Below, one piece after another: positions 8,505-18,211 of a stretch of DNA of 64,000 nt (the stretch's first letter is position 1; each line of letters starts with the position of its first letter). The position numbers and the translations under genes were made by a program. The DNA comes from Bacteroidaceae bacterium (GTDB taxonomy: Bacteria; Bacteroidota; Bacteroidia; Bacteroidales; Bacteroidaceae), in the NCBI GenBank assembly GCA_017647225.1, contig JAGCLA010000046.1, forward strand, positions 1 through 64,000, given 5' to 3'. Below the pieces are notes generated by a model. It was not told where the DNA came from. It did not search any database and was given only the letters and a program-made list of their open reading frames with translations.

Positions 8505-8536
8505 CAAATTTAAGAAAAAAATGCGTAGTGACAATC
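8505..8536 (-). promoter_or_regulatory. Promoter of the HU/SPOR-FHA operon, apparently leaderless
   Basis: On the minus strand a TTG lies 19 bp before TAAATTTG (8512-8505). The GTG start codon is at 8500, so transcription would begin at or very near the start codon. Confidence 0.6.
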
Positions 8537-8576
8537 CGTTTTAATAAAAATCTCTTATCTAATGAATATAATTCAC

Positions 8577-8584
8577 TATCTTCG
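8577..8584 (+). promoter_or_regulatory. -7 element of the U32 gene
   Basis: TATCTTCG, 17 bp before the ATG at 8602. Confidence 0.55.
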
Positions 8585-8601
8585 CAGAAAATTCATATCA
8601 G

Positions 8602-10422
8602 ATGCAACACCAACGCAAAATAGAGCTTCTCGCTCCTGCCAAAAACCTGCAGACAGGTATTACAGCCATCAACCATGGCGCTGATGCCATATATATAGGT
8701 GCCGGAAAATTTGGCGCAAGACAAGCTGCCGGAAACAGTGTCGAAGAGATAGCAAAGCTCGTTGAATATGCACATATTTTCGGTGTAAAGGTATATGTGA
8801 CACTCAACACCATAATATATGACGAGGAGATTCCTGAGGCAGAAAAACTGATTACTGAACTCTATGAGATAGGTGTCGATGCGCTTATTGTGCAGGATAT
8901 GGGTATTCTGCGTATGAATATCCCGCCTATACCTCTGCATGCAAGCACACAGATGGATAACCGCACAAAGGAAAAGGTTAAATTCCTTTCAGACATAGGT
9001 TTCCCACGTGTTGTTCTTGCCCGAGAATTGACATTGGAAGAGATAAATGATATACACAAGGCTAACCCCGAAACAGAATTGGAGGTTTTTGTGCATGGTG
9101 CCTTATGTGTCAGCTACAGCGGTCAATGTTATGCATCGCAGCACTGCTTCGGGCGTAGTGCCAACAGGGGAGCGTGTGCGCAGTTCTGCCGCTTGCCGTT
9201 CGACCTTGTCGATGCAGACGATAATGTGATTGTCAAGGAGAAACATCTGTTGTCGTTGAAGGATATGAACCGCAGCGATTATCTCGAAGAGATGCTTGAT
9301 GCAGGTGTTACATCATTGAAAATTGAGGGACGTCTGAAAGACGAATCATATGTAAAGAATATAACTGCATATTACCGTTCAAAACTTGACAGTCTGTTTG
9401 CGCGTCGCAAAGAGTATGCACGTGCGTCGGCAGGCAAGACATTTCCGCAGTTCACTCCCTCGCCCGAGAAGAGTTTCAGTCGTGGCTTTACTGACTATAT
9501 GCTGAAGAACGGGAAGGAGAATATGGCTTCATTCGATACTCCAAAGTCAATGGGTGAATATATGGGACGTGTAAAATTCGTTTCGCGCAATTTCTTTACC
9601 GTAGTAGGCAAGGATTTCAATAACGGCGACGGTGCCTGTTTCATTGCCGACAACGGCAAGCTTTGCGGTTTTCGCATCAACAAGGTTGAAGGAAACAGAA
9701 TATTTCCACAGACTATGCCACGCATAGAGAGTGGATGCGAACTTTACCGTAATTATGACTGTGCCTTTGAACGCGAATTGTCACGCCATGATATAGCACG
9801 ACGCATTGCGATAACACTCTCTTTTGCCGAAAATGCCGACGGTTTCACGCTCACTGCAACCGACAGCGAAGGATTGAAATGCAGTATAGAACAGCCGTTC
9901 AACAAAGAAGAGGCACGTTCGCCACAGAAAGAGAATATAATAACACAGCTGAAGAAATGGGGAAACACTCCGTTTGAGGTTGAGAATGTAACCGTTGAAT
10001 TTAACGAAAATTGGTTCGTGCCATCGTCATTGCTGTCCGAAATGCGCCGTTCTCTTTGCGACAAGCTGACCGAAGCCTGCCGTAAGAACAACAGCCGCAC
10101 CGATACGCCTTTAGAAGAAAAGGGTGTAACGTTTACCCACACGACACTCGACTATAAAGGAAATGTGGGCAACAGACATGCACAAGCCTTTTATGCATCT
10201 CATGGCGTAAAGGAAATAGCCCCGGCATTTGAATTGCAGCCAACAGAGGGAGCGACAGTAATGTTCTGTAAACATTGCATAAAGTTTGCAATGGGCTGGT
10301 GTAGCAAAAAGGGAGAGAAAGCTCCGTATGCCGAGCCGTTCTACCTTGTTTCAAGCGACGGCAGACGCTTCAGACTGAAATTCGACTGCAAAGAGTGTCA
10401 GATGCATATAGTTGCAGAATAA
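8602..10422 (+). CDS. U32 peptidase-family protein (RlhA-like)
   Basis: 606 residues. The N-terminal half is the U32 TIM-barrel-like domain (ELLAPAKNLQTGITAINHGADAIYIG), with the four-cysteine cluster typical of the family in the segment CVSYSGQCYASQHCFGR...CAQFC. The C-terminal half matches the extension of long U32 proteins (DUF3656-type). Although named peptidases, studied members such as RlhA, TrhP and UbiU/V are RNA or ubiquinone hydroxylases, some carrying Fe-S clusters; this layout is closest to RlhA (23S rRNA C2501 hydroxylation), but the substrate is inferred. A single-gene unit with its own promoter and a downstream hairpin. Confidence 0.88.
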   Translation: MQHQRKIELLAPAKNLQTGITAINHGADAIYIGAGKFGARQAAGNSVEEIAKLVEYAHIFGVKVYVTLNTIIYDEEIPEAEKLITELYEIGVDALIVQDMGILRMNIPPIPLHASTQMDNRTKEKVKFLSDIGFPRVVLARELTLEEINDIHKANPETELEVFVHGALCVSYSGQCYASQHCFGRSANRGACAQFCRLPFDLVDADDNVIVKEKHLLSLKDMNRSDYLEEMLDAGVTSLKIEGRLKDESYVKNITAYYRSKLDSLFARRKEYARASAGKTFPQFTPSPEKSFSRGFTDYMLKNGKENMASFDTPKSMGEYMGRVKFVSRNFFTVVGKDFNNGDGACFIADNGKLCGFRINKVEGNRIFPQTMPRIESGCELYRNYDCAFERELSRHDIARRIAITLSFAENADGFTLTATDSEGLKCSIEQPFNKEEARSPQKENIITQLKKWGNTPFEVENVTVEFNENWFVPSSLLSEMRRSLCDKLTEACRKNNSRTDTPLEEKGVTFTHTTLDYKGNVGNRHAQAFYASHGVKEIAPAFELQPTEGATVMFCKHCIKFAMGWCSKKGEKAPYAEPFYLVSSDGRRFRLKFDCKECQMHIVAE

Positions 10423-10437
10423 GACCGAATAAATCCT

Positions 10438-10470
10438 ATATAGCGAGCCTTACAAGCTCGCTATTATTGT
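10438..10470 (+). terminator. Terminator after the U32 gene
   Basis: TAGCGAGC / GCTCGCTA hairpin with a 7-nt loop and a T-rich tail, 18 bp after the stop codon. Confidence 0.75.
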
Positions 10471-10623
10471 ATTCTATTAAATAACAATTATTAACACATG
10501 GATGCCGAACAATATCATTTGTACGGCTGTTCTATTATTGTGTTTTTCATAGTAATAGATTTAACGGTAGTATCTGCTTGTGAAAGTCGATACCCGAACG
10601 GGCAAAAGCGTTTGCTCGGAACC

Positions 10624-10655
10624 AAAACCACGTCACTCCCCTTGGCGTGGTTTTA
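10624..10655. terminator. Terminator downstream of addB
   Basis: AAAACCACG / CGTGGTTTT inverted repeat with a 14-nt loop, just past the addB stop. A second small hairpin (CGGGCAAA...TTTGCTCG) precedes it. Nothing else convincing lies in 10423-10700. Confidence 0.7.
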
Positions 10656-10700
10656 TTCATTCCAAGAACAGAGCCTTTTCACCGTCTTTTATAAACACAA

Positions 10701-13640
10701 TTATTTACCACAAATGTTCTTGTAATCGCAGAACTCACATCGTTTGGCCTCTTCGGTAGGCGAGAACGGAATGTTACGGTCAAAAATTTCAACAAGTACA
10801 GCATTCAGCCTTTCAAGGAAATCCTGTTTTATGGTACTTATGTCTGTTATTGGCTGGTCCTTTACGTCAACAACAAAGTCACGTCTGTCAACTCCTTCGC
10901 AGTTCTTGTGCACATAAAAGAGATTCGGTGATACCTTTGTCGGCTTCAGCGGTTTGAGGATATCACCCCATGCGCATCCGCCACCTTTTATTTTGACGGG
11001 GTTTCCTGCCAGGAATTCATCAATGACAATAGAATAGAGGAACGACTGCAGACGATACCCCGATGATTTGCCTTCGTGAGCAAAAATATCGTCCAACGAG
11101 GTCTTTGTATCACGTCCGCCGCCTCCGGTTTTGTAGTCGATGATGTTTACGGTATCGGCTTTTACATCTATTCGGTCAATTGTTCCGCCAATCTCCAAAT
11201 CTATGGTATTGCCGTTACAATCAACGGAATATGGCATGCCGACTTCTCCTTCTCCGCAGATGTAATATAATGGAGTAGCCGTTTTGTCTATCTTCAAGAG
11301 ATGGAAAAGGAACTGTTTCAACATTCCTCGGTTTATAAACTGTTCTCCGTTGTATATGGGTATTCCGCCTTTGAAGAATGTTTCCTGAAAGGCCAAATCG
11401 ATGATACTGTCAAGGTGCTGCGGGTGTTTGAGGTAACGTTCGATACTATCAGTATCAATCACATTGCCATCCTTTGTTATGCTCTTGTAGAGTTCTTCAG
11501 CCGCCTTGTGGAACACAATACCGAAATCGGTGGGGCGCATCTCTGTATCAACCTCTTCAACCGGTTTGAGTCCGAGAATATAATAGTAGAAGAAACTCAA
11601 TTTGCACTTGAGATATTTGTTTATGGCACTCGGAGTAAGCAGCTTTGCATTGGGGTTGACGCGTTTGTTGAAACGTTTGTGTAGAATGTCAAGCATGGCA
11701 TCTGTCTTATACACACTGCTGTTGGATAAGCTCTTGCCACCTTGTTCTGCACTCAACGAGTAGTGCTTCACATCGTATAGCTTGCTGCCGAAAAGTTGAA
11801 GGATATACCTCGAGCACTCTCCGCCACTTTTACTGTCGGTTGAGCTGTTATATACCAAAGTAACATTCTCGGCACGTTGCAGCAGACGGTAAAAGTTATA
11901 GGCATAAATAGAGTCGCGGTGTTCGCTCAATGTGAGTCCAAAGGCGCGTCGCAAGTTATATGGAATGTATGAATTCTCGCCATTGCTCTTGGGAAGATCT
12001 CCTTCATTGACCGACAGCATGATTATATTCTTGAAGTCAAGATTTCTAGTCTCCAACAAGCCCATAACTTGCAATCCTACAACAGGCTCGCCATGGAAAG
12101 GCATACTCTGCATAGACAATGCCTTGACAAGCAAACGGCCGGCAGTGCGCTGTTCCACCTGTAATTCTCCGCCCTCAAAAAGATGTATAAGACGCTGTAT
12201 CTGAGTATATACCTTCAATGTTGCTTCGCTGAACAGCTTGTTATACAGTTCCTCGCCACCTTCGTCATTCTTTGAAACAATGCGGGCAATATCAAAAACC
12301 AATGTCGCAAGGCTCTCCATCCATTCTTTGTTGTCGGTGTGACGTGTGAATATATGTTTGAGGAAATCATCGGCGTGCAACTCCTCGAATGTAGGGAAGA
12401 AACGTTTCTCCTTCAACAGCTTTTCATAAAGTACAACGCTATTGCTGCTACCGCTGATGACATAAGGGTGCTTCAATACCTCGCACACACTTAAAAGGCT
12501 GAATGCCGAACGCTTTTCGCTCCAACCACGCAACTGCAATTCCACAAGGTGTTTTATCAGGCTGAAAATGGGAGTACTTGATATTGGGTATCCCATGGTC
12601 ACGTTGAGGTATTCGAGAGGATGACCGTTGGCTGTTTCGGGTATTGTGTGCAGGATTGGCTCAAGCATGGTTTCGTTACACAGGACAACGGCTGTTTCAA
12701 TCTCCTGTTCCGACATGTTGTTGTCGAGCCATTGCGAAAGGTAGCGAGCCTGTATGCCATCGCTGCTTGCCGACACAATGTTCACATTTTTGTTCTTACT
12801 CAAATTATCGTACTTCTCGCCTTTGAGCGCGTTGGGGAAGGCTTCAAGGTTCTTGCGCATAAAATGCCCGGCCTCATGGAAATTAGCCTTTACATAATGG
12901 TCGTCGTAATCCCAGTAAAAGAGAGCCTTGCCACAGTCGTTGAACATCTTGAACAGCTTTCTTTCAACGCCATTAAGAGCATTAAAGCCAACAAACACAT
13001 ATTTGTCGAGCTCTTGTTCATTCAGTCTGTCATTCTCTATCACGTCGCGATAGAGCATACCCTCGTATGCAATTTTATCCTTACGTAACGACTCCTTGAA
13101 ATTTACATATATCGTGTAAAGCCTTTCCCATATATCCTGAAAGTGCTTTTTGACATCGCTCTCTTTTTCAGGATTGAAATTCTTGAAGAATTGTTCTATC
13201 GACTCTGCCTGTTTCTCGGTTAAAGTATCCTTTGCATTGCCCAATTCGCGTAATTCCTTGATATTGGAAAAGAGCATCTTGGCATCGGCAAGGTTCTTGT
13301 CGATATCGTCGAAATCCCTTACAAGCATCTCGCCCCAATAGTAGAAATTGTCAAGTGTTTCAACACTCTTGTTGTTCCCGAACGGAGCTATATATTCTTT
13401 ATACAACTTACTGACAAGCAGTATGGGGTCGCCAATGGTGAGGTCGCTTCCCTTTTGGAAAAGCTCACTGATTGTCATGTAATGAGGGCTCCACATCGGA
13501 GCATTGTTGTTGTTCTCGAGAAGATATTTGTTGAAGAACAAAGCGGCACGTTTATTTGGAAAAACAACCGCAACATTCTCAAGGCGTCCATTGAAACGCC
13601 TATAAACATCATCAGCAACAAGTTTTAAGAATGGTGTCAT
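10701..13640 (-). CDS. addB: AddB-like subunit of recombination helicase-nuclease
   Basis: 979 residues. It is the inactivated-helicase/nuclease partner of an AddAB-type complex, which resects double-strand breaks for recombination. The N-terminus has the UvrD-like fold start (VAVVFPNKRAALFFNKYL). The C-terminus has a PD-(D/E)XK nuclease (GGTIDRIDVK...NIIDYKTG) and the cysteine pattern of an Fe-S cluster: one Cys at YLKCKLSFFYYY and three at CEFCDYKNIC, as in AddB. It starts 4 nt after the addA stop, so the two subunits are made together. Bacteroidetes AddB is diverged, but gene pairing plus motifs make the call safe. Confidence 0.88.
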   Translation of the reverse strand: MTPFLKLVADDVYRRFNGRLENVAVVFPNKRAALFFNKYLLENNNNAPMWSPHYMTISELFQKGSDLTIGDPILLVSKLYKEYIAPFGNNKSVETLDNFYYWGEMLVRDFDDIDKNLADAKMLFSNIKELRELGNAKDTLTEKQAESIEQFFKNFNPEKESDVKKHFQDIWERLYTIYVNFKESLRKDKIAYEGMLYRDVIENDRLNEQELDKYVFVGFNALNGVERKLFKMFNDCGKALFYWDYDDHYVKANFHEAGHFMRKNLEAFPNALKGEKYDNLSKNKNVNIVSASSDGIQARYLSQWLDNNMSEQEIETAVVLCNETMLEPILHTIPETANGHPLEYLNVTMGYPISSTPIFSLIKHLVELQLRGWSEKRSAFSLLSVCEVLKHPYVISGSSNSVVLYEKLLKEKRFFPTFEELHADDFLKHIFTRHTDNKEWMESLATLVFDIARIVSKNDEGGEELYNKLFSEATLKVYTQIQRLIHLFEGGELQVEQRTAGRLLVKALSMQSMPFHGEPVVGLQVMGLLETRNLDFKNIIMLSVNEGDLPKSNGENSYIPYNLRRAFGLTLSEHRDSIYAYNFYRLLQRAENVTLVYNSSTDSKSGGECSRYILQLFGSKLYDVKHYSLSAEQGGKSLSNSSVYKTDAMLDILHKRFNKRVNPNAKLLTPSAINKYLKCKLSFFYYYILGLKPVEEVDTEMRPTDFGIVFHKAAEELYKSITKDGNVIDTDSIERYLKHPQHLDSIIDLAFQETFFKGGIPIYNGEQFINRGMLKQFLFHLLKIDKTATPLYYICGEGEVGMPYSVDCNGNTIDLEIGGTIDRIDVKADTVNIIDYKTGGGGRDTKTSLDDIFAHEGKSSGYRLQSFLYSIVIDEFLAGNPVKIKGGGCAWGDILKPLKPTKVSPNLFYVHKNCEGVDRRDFVVDVKDQPITDISTIKQDFLERLNAVLVEIFDRNIPFSPTEEAKRCEFCDYKNICGK

Positions 13641-13644
13641 TATA

Positions 13645-16600
13645 TTATACCTCCTCTATAACATTTTTATATACATACCACAAGTAACCTTTGACGTTCT
13701 CATATCCCATCTGTGAGAGTAGGGCCATGTAACGCTGTACCTGTTTATTATATTCTTCACTTCTATTACCGAATTTGTAATCGACAACAACAGCCTCGTT
13801 GCCTCTTATCATTACACGGTCGGGGCGACGTGTTGCCGAGTTGCTGTCACCGACAAGAATTGCACATTCATTATACAACTTGTATTTACCGGCAAACCAA
13901 TCTTTTGCTTTGGGATTAGCAATAGCACCCTCAATAAGTCTTTTTATCTTATTGTATCGTTCTTCGGTAGCAATCAAACCCTCAACGGTAAGTTTGTCCA
14001 GAGCCTTTTCCACGTCATCGGCATTGTTTATTCCGGACATTACCAAGTGTAACAGTTCACCTTCGGCAATATGCTTGAGCTGTTTTTCTTTCTCATGGTC
14101 CGAAGTTATAAAACGCTCCAAGTCCCTTGACTGACGGAAAGAGATTCTGTTCTTATGATATACAAACGGCTGTCTTACATTCTCAGGCTTTGCCTCAAAC
14201 GGGTTATCCGGCGTTTTTGCAGAATCCTTTTTCTCTTTTTCCGGCTCTTTTGCATTTACAAGAGTTCCATAAGTATATACATCGTCCTTTAGGGTAGAGC
14301 CGTCGAGTGTGAGTTCTCCTATTATTTCGTTCACCATCTTGGAAACAGTTTCTCCGTTTCCACCGGTCTTGTCACCAAAAATAAAGAGATTGGTTTTGGC
14401 TCTTGTCGTTGCCACATATAGGATATTGAGATTATCGACAATCTGATACAACTGTTCTTTGTTATAATCCTCGCTGTATATCGAATCGAGCATATCCTTT
14501 TTCAACGGTACAGACAACAGACTTAATGTGTTGTAAGGAGCTTCCTTTGGATTACACCACAAGGCACCACGGCTGTCACCACTCAAATACCAGTCGCAAA
14601 GCGGTATGATGACTGTGTGGAATTCAAGTCCTTTGGATTTGTGTATGGTCATAAGACGCACACTGTTCACCTCCTCGGCGGGAATGGATTTTTCGCAAAT
14701 CTCATTATCCCATGCATTGATAAATCCATTCAGGTCCGATGTTCTGTTTGCGAGGTACTGTGTTGCATAATCAAGGAATGCATAGACGTATGCTTCCTCG
14801 TCTTTGTCATTTGACATTCCGAATTCCTGCAACAGTTGTTCGATAAGTTCATATACCGGCAACTTGCGAAGGGTGGTAAGCCTCTCACGAAATTCCAACG
14901 GTAGGATTTCTATCAATTCATCGTACGACTTATAGTCGGCAAAAGCCTCGTCATGCTTGTTTACAACCTTGTTGTATAACTTTACAAGGTTTGCAACGTT
15001 TACACGGTCTTCGGGCGAGGCAATATAACGCATCGCGCATACAACAAGCTGCAAGGTGAGAGAGGCAGAAAGTCTATACGCTTCGTCCGAAACGATTTTT
15101 ATATCAGGGAATTCGACATTGAAGGCATCGACAATCTCTTTCATCGCACTCTTGGTTCTCAAAAGGATTGTGATTTTTCCCGGAGCGATATTCTTCTCCT
15201 CAAGAAGCATGTGTAGAGTACTCATCAGTTGCTTTATGGCATAACCGTTGAGCTTTTCTTTTTTGTCGTTCTTGGCAAGCATGCGCAATTCGACATATCC
15301 ACAGTCGGGTTTACGCCATGCCGGCAATGCCTGCTCAACATCTTCGTAAGCCGTAAAGAGTTCTTCAAGCTTGTCTCCGAGCACCTCTCTCTTGCCTGCA
15401 ATGTATTTATCTACGGCTGTACGGAACAAAGCATTGTTGAATGTTACGATATTGCTGTCGCTACGGAAATTGGTAGAGTGGAATGTTTTATCAGCGTTTA
15501 TGACACTCTGGTCGGCAAAGGTTATCTGGTCCTTGCGGAATTCGTTCCCGATGTTGTTCATGATGTTCCAGTCACTGTTTCTCCAGCGATATATCGACTG
15601 TTTTACATCACCGACTATCAGGTTGGAACTTTCTCTTCCAAGCACCTCTTCGAGCAACACCTTGAAACAGTTCCATTGCAATTGCGATGTATCCTGAAAT
15701 TCATCAATGAATATATGGTCTATTTCCGTTCCTATCTTTTCAAAAATGAAAGTCGCATTCTCTTTTATCATACTACTTAAAAGATGAGTCGTTTCGGCGA
15801 GCAGGAAACGGTTCTCTTTCTCGTTCTCTTCTTTCAGAGTCTTTGCTATGCTGTTAAGCATACCGAGCTGGTGATAATGTTTCAGCGACAAATCGCAATT
15901 GTTCTTCTCACGATATAGGGGTATTGCCTTTTTGATAAGTTCAGCAATTTCCTCGACATTACCACATACCGAAGATATCTTTTGCGGGTTCTCAATCAGC
16001 TTCATGTTAGTGGCAGAGACGACCGGAATTTCACCGTTCTTCAGTTTGTTGAAGAATCCCCATATACCACGTTTCTTGCCGCTGAAATCATCTTCGGTGT
16101 ATCCGTCGGCAATAACAAAGAAACGTTCTCCGATGCTCTCAGCTGTTTTTATGACCGCTTTACGTTTCTCCGACACAAGATTATAGAAATCCTTGAGAAT
16201 CCTGCCGTTATCCTCTTCAATCTTCTTACGTAATGATTCACCACGTTGCTGGTATTCCTCACTCAGAATGTTCTTTGCAAAATCCTTCAAGTCCTTACCT
16301 ACATGCCAATCGTTTCCGGCAACGATTTTGTCTTCAATAAAATCGATAATCGGTGCTATCTGTCCAGCCTCCGGCTCAAGGTTGCGTATATAACTGTCAA
16401 CGGCGTCTTCGAGCAGTGTCTCTCCATCGAGAGATATTTCCATATCTCCGTTAAGGTCAAGCTCCTTTGCAAGACTGCGCAGTACAGTCTGAAAGAATGC
16501 ATCTATTGTCTGTATTCGAAAATGCCCATAATCGTGAAGAATGAGGTTAAGGGCCAGACCTGCATTTCTTATTATTGTATCCTTGTCCAAATGGGGTAGC

Positions 16601-16836
16601 TGTTCAACAATTTTGTCAAGGTAATCACGCGCACTCTCCAAACCGTTTGCTACACCGTACAGTTTTCCCAATATACGCTCTTTCATCTCACCTGTAGCCT
16701 TCTTTGTGAAGGTTACGGCAAGAATGTTACGGTAGGAATATGGATTCTCTACCAAGAGCTTCATGTATTCAAGAGCAAGGGTAAATGTCTTTCCCGAACC
16801 TGCCGATGCTCTATATACCTTCAGTGTGTTTTCCAT
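13645..16836 (-). CDS. addA: AddA-like UvrD-family helicase/nuclease
   Basis: 1063 residues. Walker A is at the N-terminus (RASAGSGKTFTLALEY), helicase motifs Ia-VI follow (DEFQDTSQLQW; GDVKQSIYRWR; LMTIHKSKGLEF; LYVATTRAKTNLF), and a C-terminal RecB-type nuclease ends the protein (RPDRVMIRG...VVDYKFG). This is the motor and nuclease subunit that unwinds DNA at breaks. The start is ATG 16836 (MENTLKVYRASAG); its A is also the last base of the TGA that ends the sbcC remnant, a TGATG coupling. That overlap suggests the operon once read sbcC-addA-addB. Confidence 0.92.
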   Translation of the reverse strand: MENTLKVYRASAGSGKTFTLALEYMKLLVENPYSYRNILAVTFTKKATGEMKERILGKLYGVANGLESARDYLDKIVEQLPHLDKDTIIRNAGLALNLILHDYGHFRIQTIDAFFQTVLRSLAKELDLNGDMEISLDGETLLEDAVDSYIRNLEPEAGQIAPIIDFIEDKIVAGNDWHVGKDLKDFAKNILSEEYQQRGESLRKKIEEDNGRILKDFYNLVSEKRKAVIKTAESIGERFFVIADGYTEDDFSGKKRGIWGFFNKLKNGEIPVVSATNMKLIENPQKISSVCGNVEEIAELIKKAIPLYREKNNCDLSLKHYHQLGMLNSIAKTLKEENEKENRFLLAETTHLLSSMIKENATFIFEKIGTEIDHIFIDEFQDTSQLQWNCFKVLLEEVLGRESSNLIVGDVKQSIYRWRNSDWNIMNNIGNEFRKDQITFADQSVINADKTFHSTNFRSDSNIVTFNNALFRTAVDKYIAGKREVLGDKLEELFTAYEDVEQALPAWRKPDCGYVELRMLAKNDKKEKLNGYAIKQLMSTLHMLLEEKNIAPGKITILLRTKSAMKEIVDAFNVEFPDIKIVSDEAYRLSASLTLQLVVCAMRYIASPEDRVNVANLVKLYNKVVNKHDEAFADYKSYDELIEILPLEFRERLTTLRKLPVYELIEQLLQEFGMSNDKDEEAYVYAFLDYATQYLANRTSDLNGFINAWDNEICEKSIPAEEVNSVRLMTIHKSKGLEFHTVIIPLCDWYLSGDSRGALWCNPKEAPYNTLSLLSVPLKKDMLDSIYSEDYNKEQLYQIVDNLNILYVATTRAKTNLFIFGDKTGGNGETVSKMVNEIIGELTLDGSTLKDDVYTYGTLVNAKEPEKEKKDSAKTPDNPFEAKPENVRQPFVYHKNRISFRQSRDLERFITSDHEKEKQLKHIAEGELLHLVMSGINNADDVEKALDKLTVEGLIATEERYNKIKRLIEGAIANPKAKDWFAGKYKLYNECAILVGDSNSATRRPDRVMIRGNEAVVVDYKFGNRSEEYNKQVQRYMALLSQMGYENVKGYLWYVYKNVIEEV

Positions 16837-17006
16837 CAATCTTCAATTATTTCGATACGGCTTTTGCCGGAATTCTGTTTCTGCACAACAATTTTCACAG
16901 GTATCTGCTCAAGCATTTCTCCCAAATGCGAGATGACACCAATCTGACGTCCTTGACTCTGCAACCTCTCCAGTGCATAGTCCAAGATGCCAATCGGCAG
17001 TGTGAA
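16836..17006 (-). pseudogene. sbcC: C-terminal remnant of sbcC (SMC-like exonuclease subunit)
   Basis: A 56-codon frame is open from a stop codon at 17007-17009 to TGA at 16836-16838. Its product contains LDYALERLQSQGRQIGVISH followed by EMLEQIPVKIVV and ends IEIIED. This is the extreme C-terminus of SbcC/Rad50-type ATPases (D-loop end, the ISH 'switch' histidine strand, last beta-strand). The Walker A, coiled coils, signature motif and Walker B are absent: similarity stops near 16996, and the sequence further upstream is AT-rich and noncoding. There is no plausible start codon. It is a truncated gene left by a deletion (or an assembly join). Confidence 0.8.
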
Positions 17007-17185
17007 TTATGCGCATAACAGAAGTTGTTGCTTAATAATTTAAAACTTCTGCTAATATAGCGATTTCTGAACAACGACGCAAGCCGTTTACGAGGTATGA
17101 TTAAAGATTATGTAATAAAAAGTAAAAGTCTATTGCTATTTACAATAGTAGTAAAATTATTCCCGCATGACTATATACAATCTGT

Positions 17186-18085
17186 TTATATACTCTGAAT
17201 GGCATTATTACTATCAAGGATAAATGTTGTGAGCAATAATATAGTGAACAGTAATAAATTAATGGCTGTTCTACCCAATATCGGGTTCAACTTTGCACCA
17301 TTGCTATGTATCATCTTATACCATGTAGCAGTGTGGAGAGATAGATATATGAGCGGGACAACAAGTGCCCATAAAGGTAACAGTTTCCAAATGGGTATCA
17401 TTATTGCCATGGCGAATACTCCGGACAGGAAATATACATATCCCATCACATGCTGTCCGAAGATCACTACAGTTGTACGTTTGCCGACAGCTTTATCATC
17501 GTTCATATCCCTATAATTGTTCACTACAAGGACGTTTGCAGCAAGTATTCCTATAGAAACAGCCGTACATATAAGTATCGGCAAGTTACTCCAACTGCCT
17601 GTTTGTAAATAGCAAGTAAGTGTTACCGGTACAACTCCAAAAAAGAGAATTACTGTAGCTTCGCCAAGTCCATGATGGGAGAGTGGGTAGGGGCCGGTGC
17701 TATATGCAAGTGCGAAGAGTAATATTGTGCAGCCTATAGGGATGAGCCATATGCCTCCGTACAGAAGCATAGAGCAACCAATGATGGATGCAATCCCGAG
17801 CATAATAAAGGTAGCATACTTCATACTCTTGGGGGAAATGTCACCTTCGGTTACACCACGACGGAAACCATCGCGCCCCTTGCGATCTACGCCATTCTTG
17901 AAATCGTAGTATTCATTTCCAAAATTCGATGCTATCTGTGCCGACAGTGCGAAGAAGAAACATAAGAGAGCCGGTGCCAAAGAAAAGCTACCTTGCCATA
18001 CAGCACATCCACAGCCTGCCAGAACTCCGGCGAGACTCACCGGAAGTGTACGCAGGCGCATTGCTTCTATCCATTTTTTTATCAT
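17186..18085 (-). CDS. menA: 1,4-dihydroxy-2-naphthoate polyprenyltransferase
   Basis: 299 residues, about eight to nine membrane segments. It has the UbiA-superfamily Asp-rich motif NEYYDFKNGVDRKGRDG and the second motif NNYRDMNDDKAVGKRT. The pattern fits MenA, which attaches the prenyl tail to DHNA in menaquinone synthesis at the inner membrane. The N-terminus (KKWIEAMRLRTLPVSLAGVL) is also MenA-like. No other men genes are in the window. The 178 bp upstream of its stop (17007-17185) hold only an inverted repeat CAGAAGTT/AACTTCTG near 17017-17056. Confidence 0.93.
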   Translation of the reverse strand: MIKKWIEAMRLRTLPVSLAGVLAGCGCAVWQGSFSLAPALLCFFFALSAQIASNFGNEYYDFKNGVDRKGRDGFRRGVTEGDISPKSMKYATFIMLGIASIIGCSMLLYGGIWLIPIGCTILLFALAYSTGPYPLSHHGLGEATVILFFGVVPVTLTCYLQTGSWSNLPILICTAVSIGILAANVLVVNNYRDMNDDKAVGKRTTVVIFGQHVMGYVYFLSGVFAMAIMIPIWKLLPLWALVVPLIYLSLHTATWYKMIHSNGAKLNPILGRTAINLLLFTILLLTTFILDSNNAIQSI

Positions 18086-18211
18086 AGTCGATTTACCATT
18101 ATTTTAGACCAACATACATGCCACATGCCGTGTCGGATATAGTAAGGAGGAGTCGCTATCGACATCTCGTGTACAGTTTTTACGCCACCTCTTGTCTATA
18201 TTTAGTGGTCT

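Noticed and set aside
10498..10725. 75-codon plus-strand ORF
   Set aside because: It runs through two hairpins and into the 3' end of addB; no family or ribosome-binding site.
15229..15780. 183-codon ORF opposite addA
   Set aside because: A shadow of the addA frame on the other strand with no recognisable domain.
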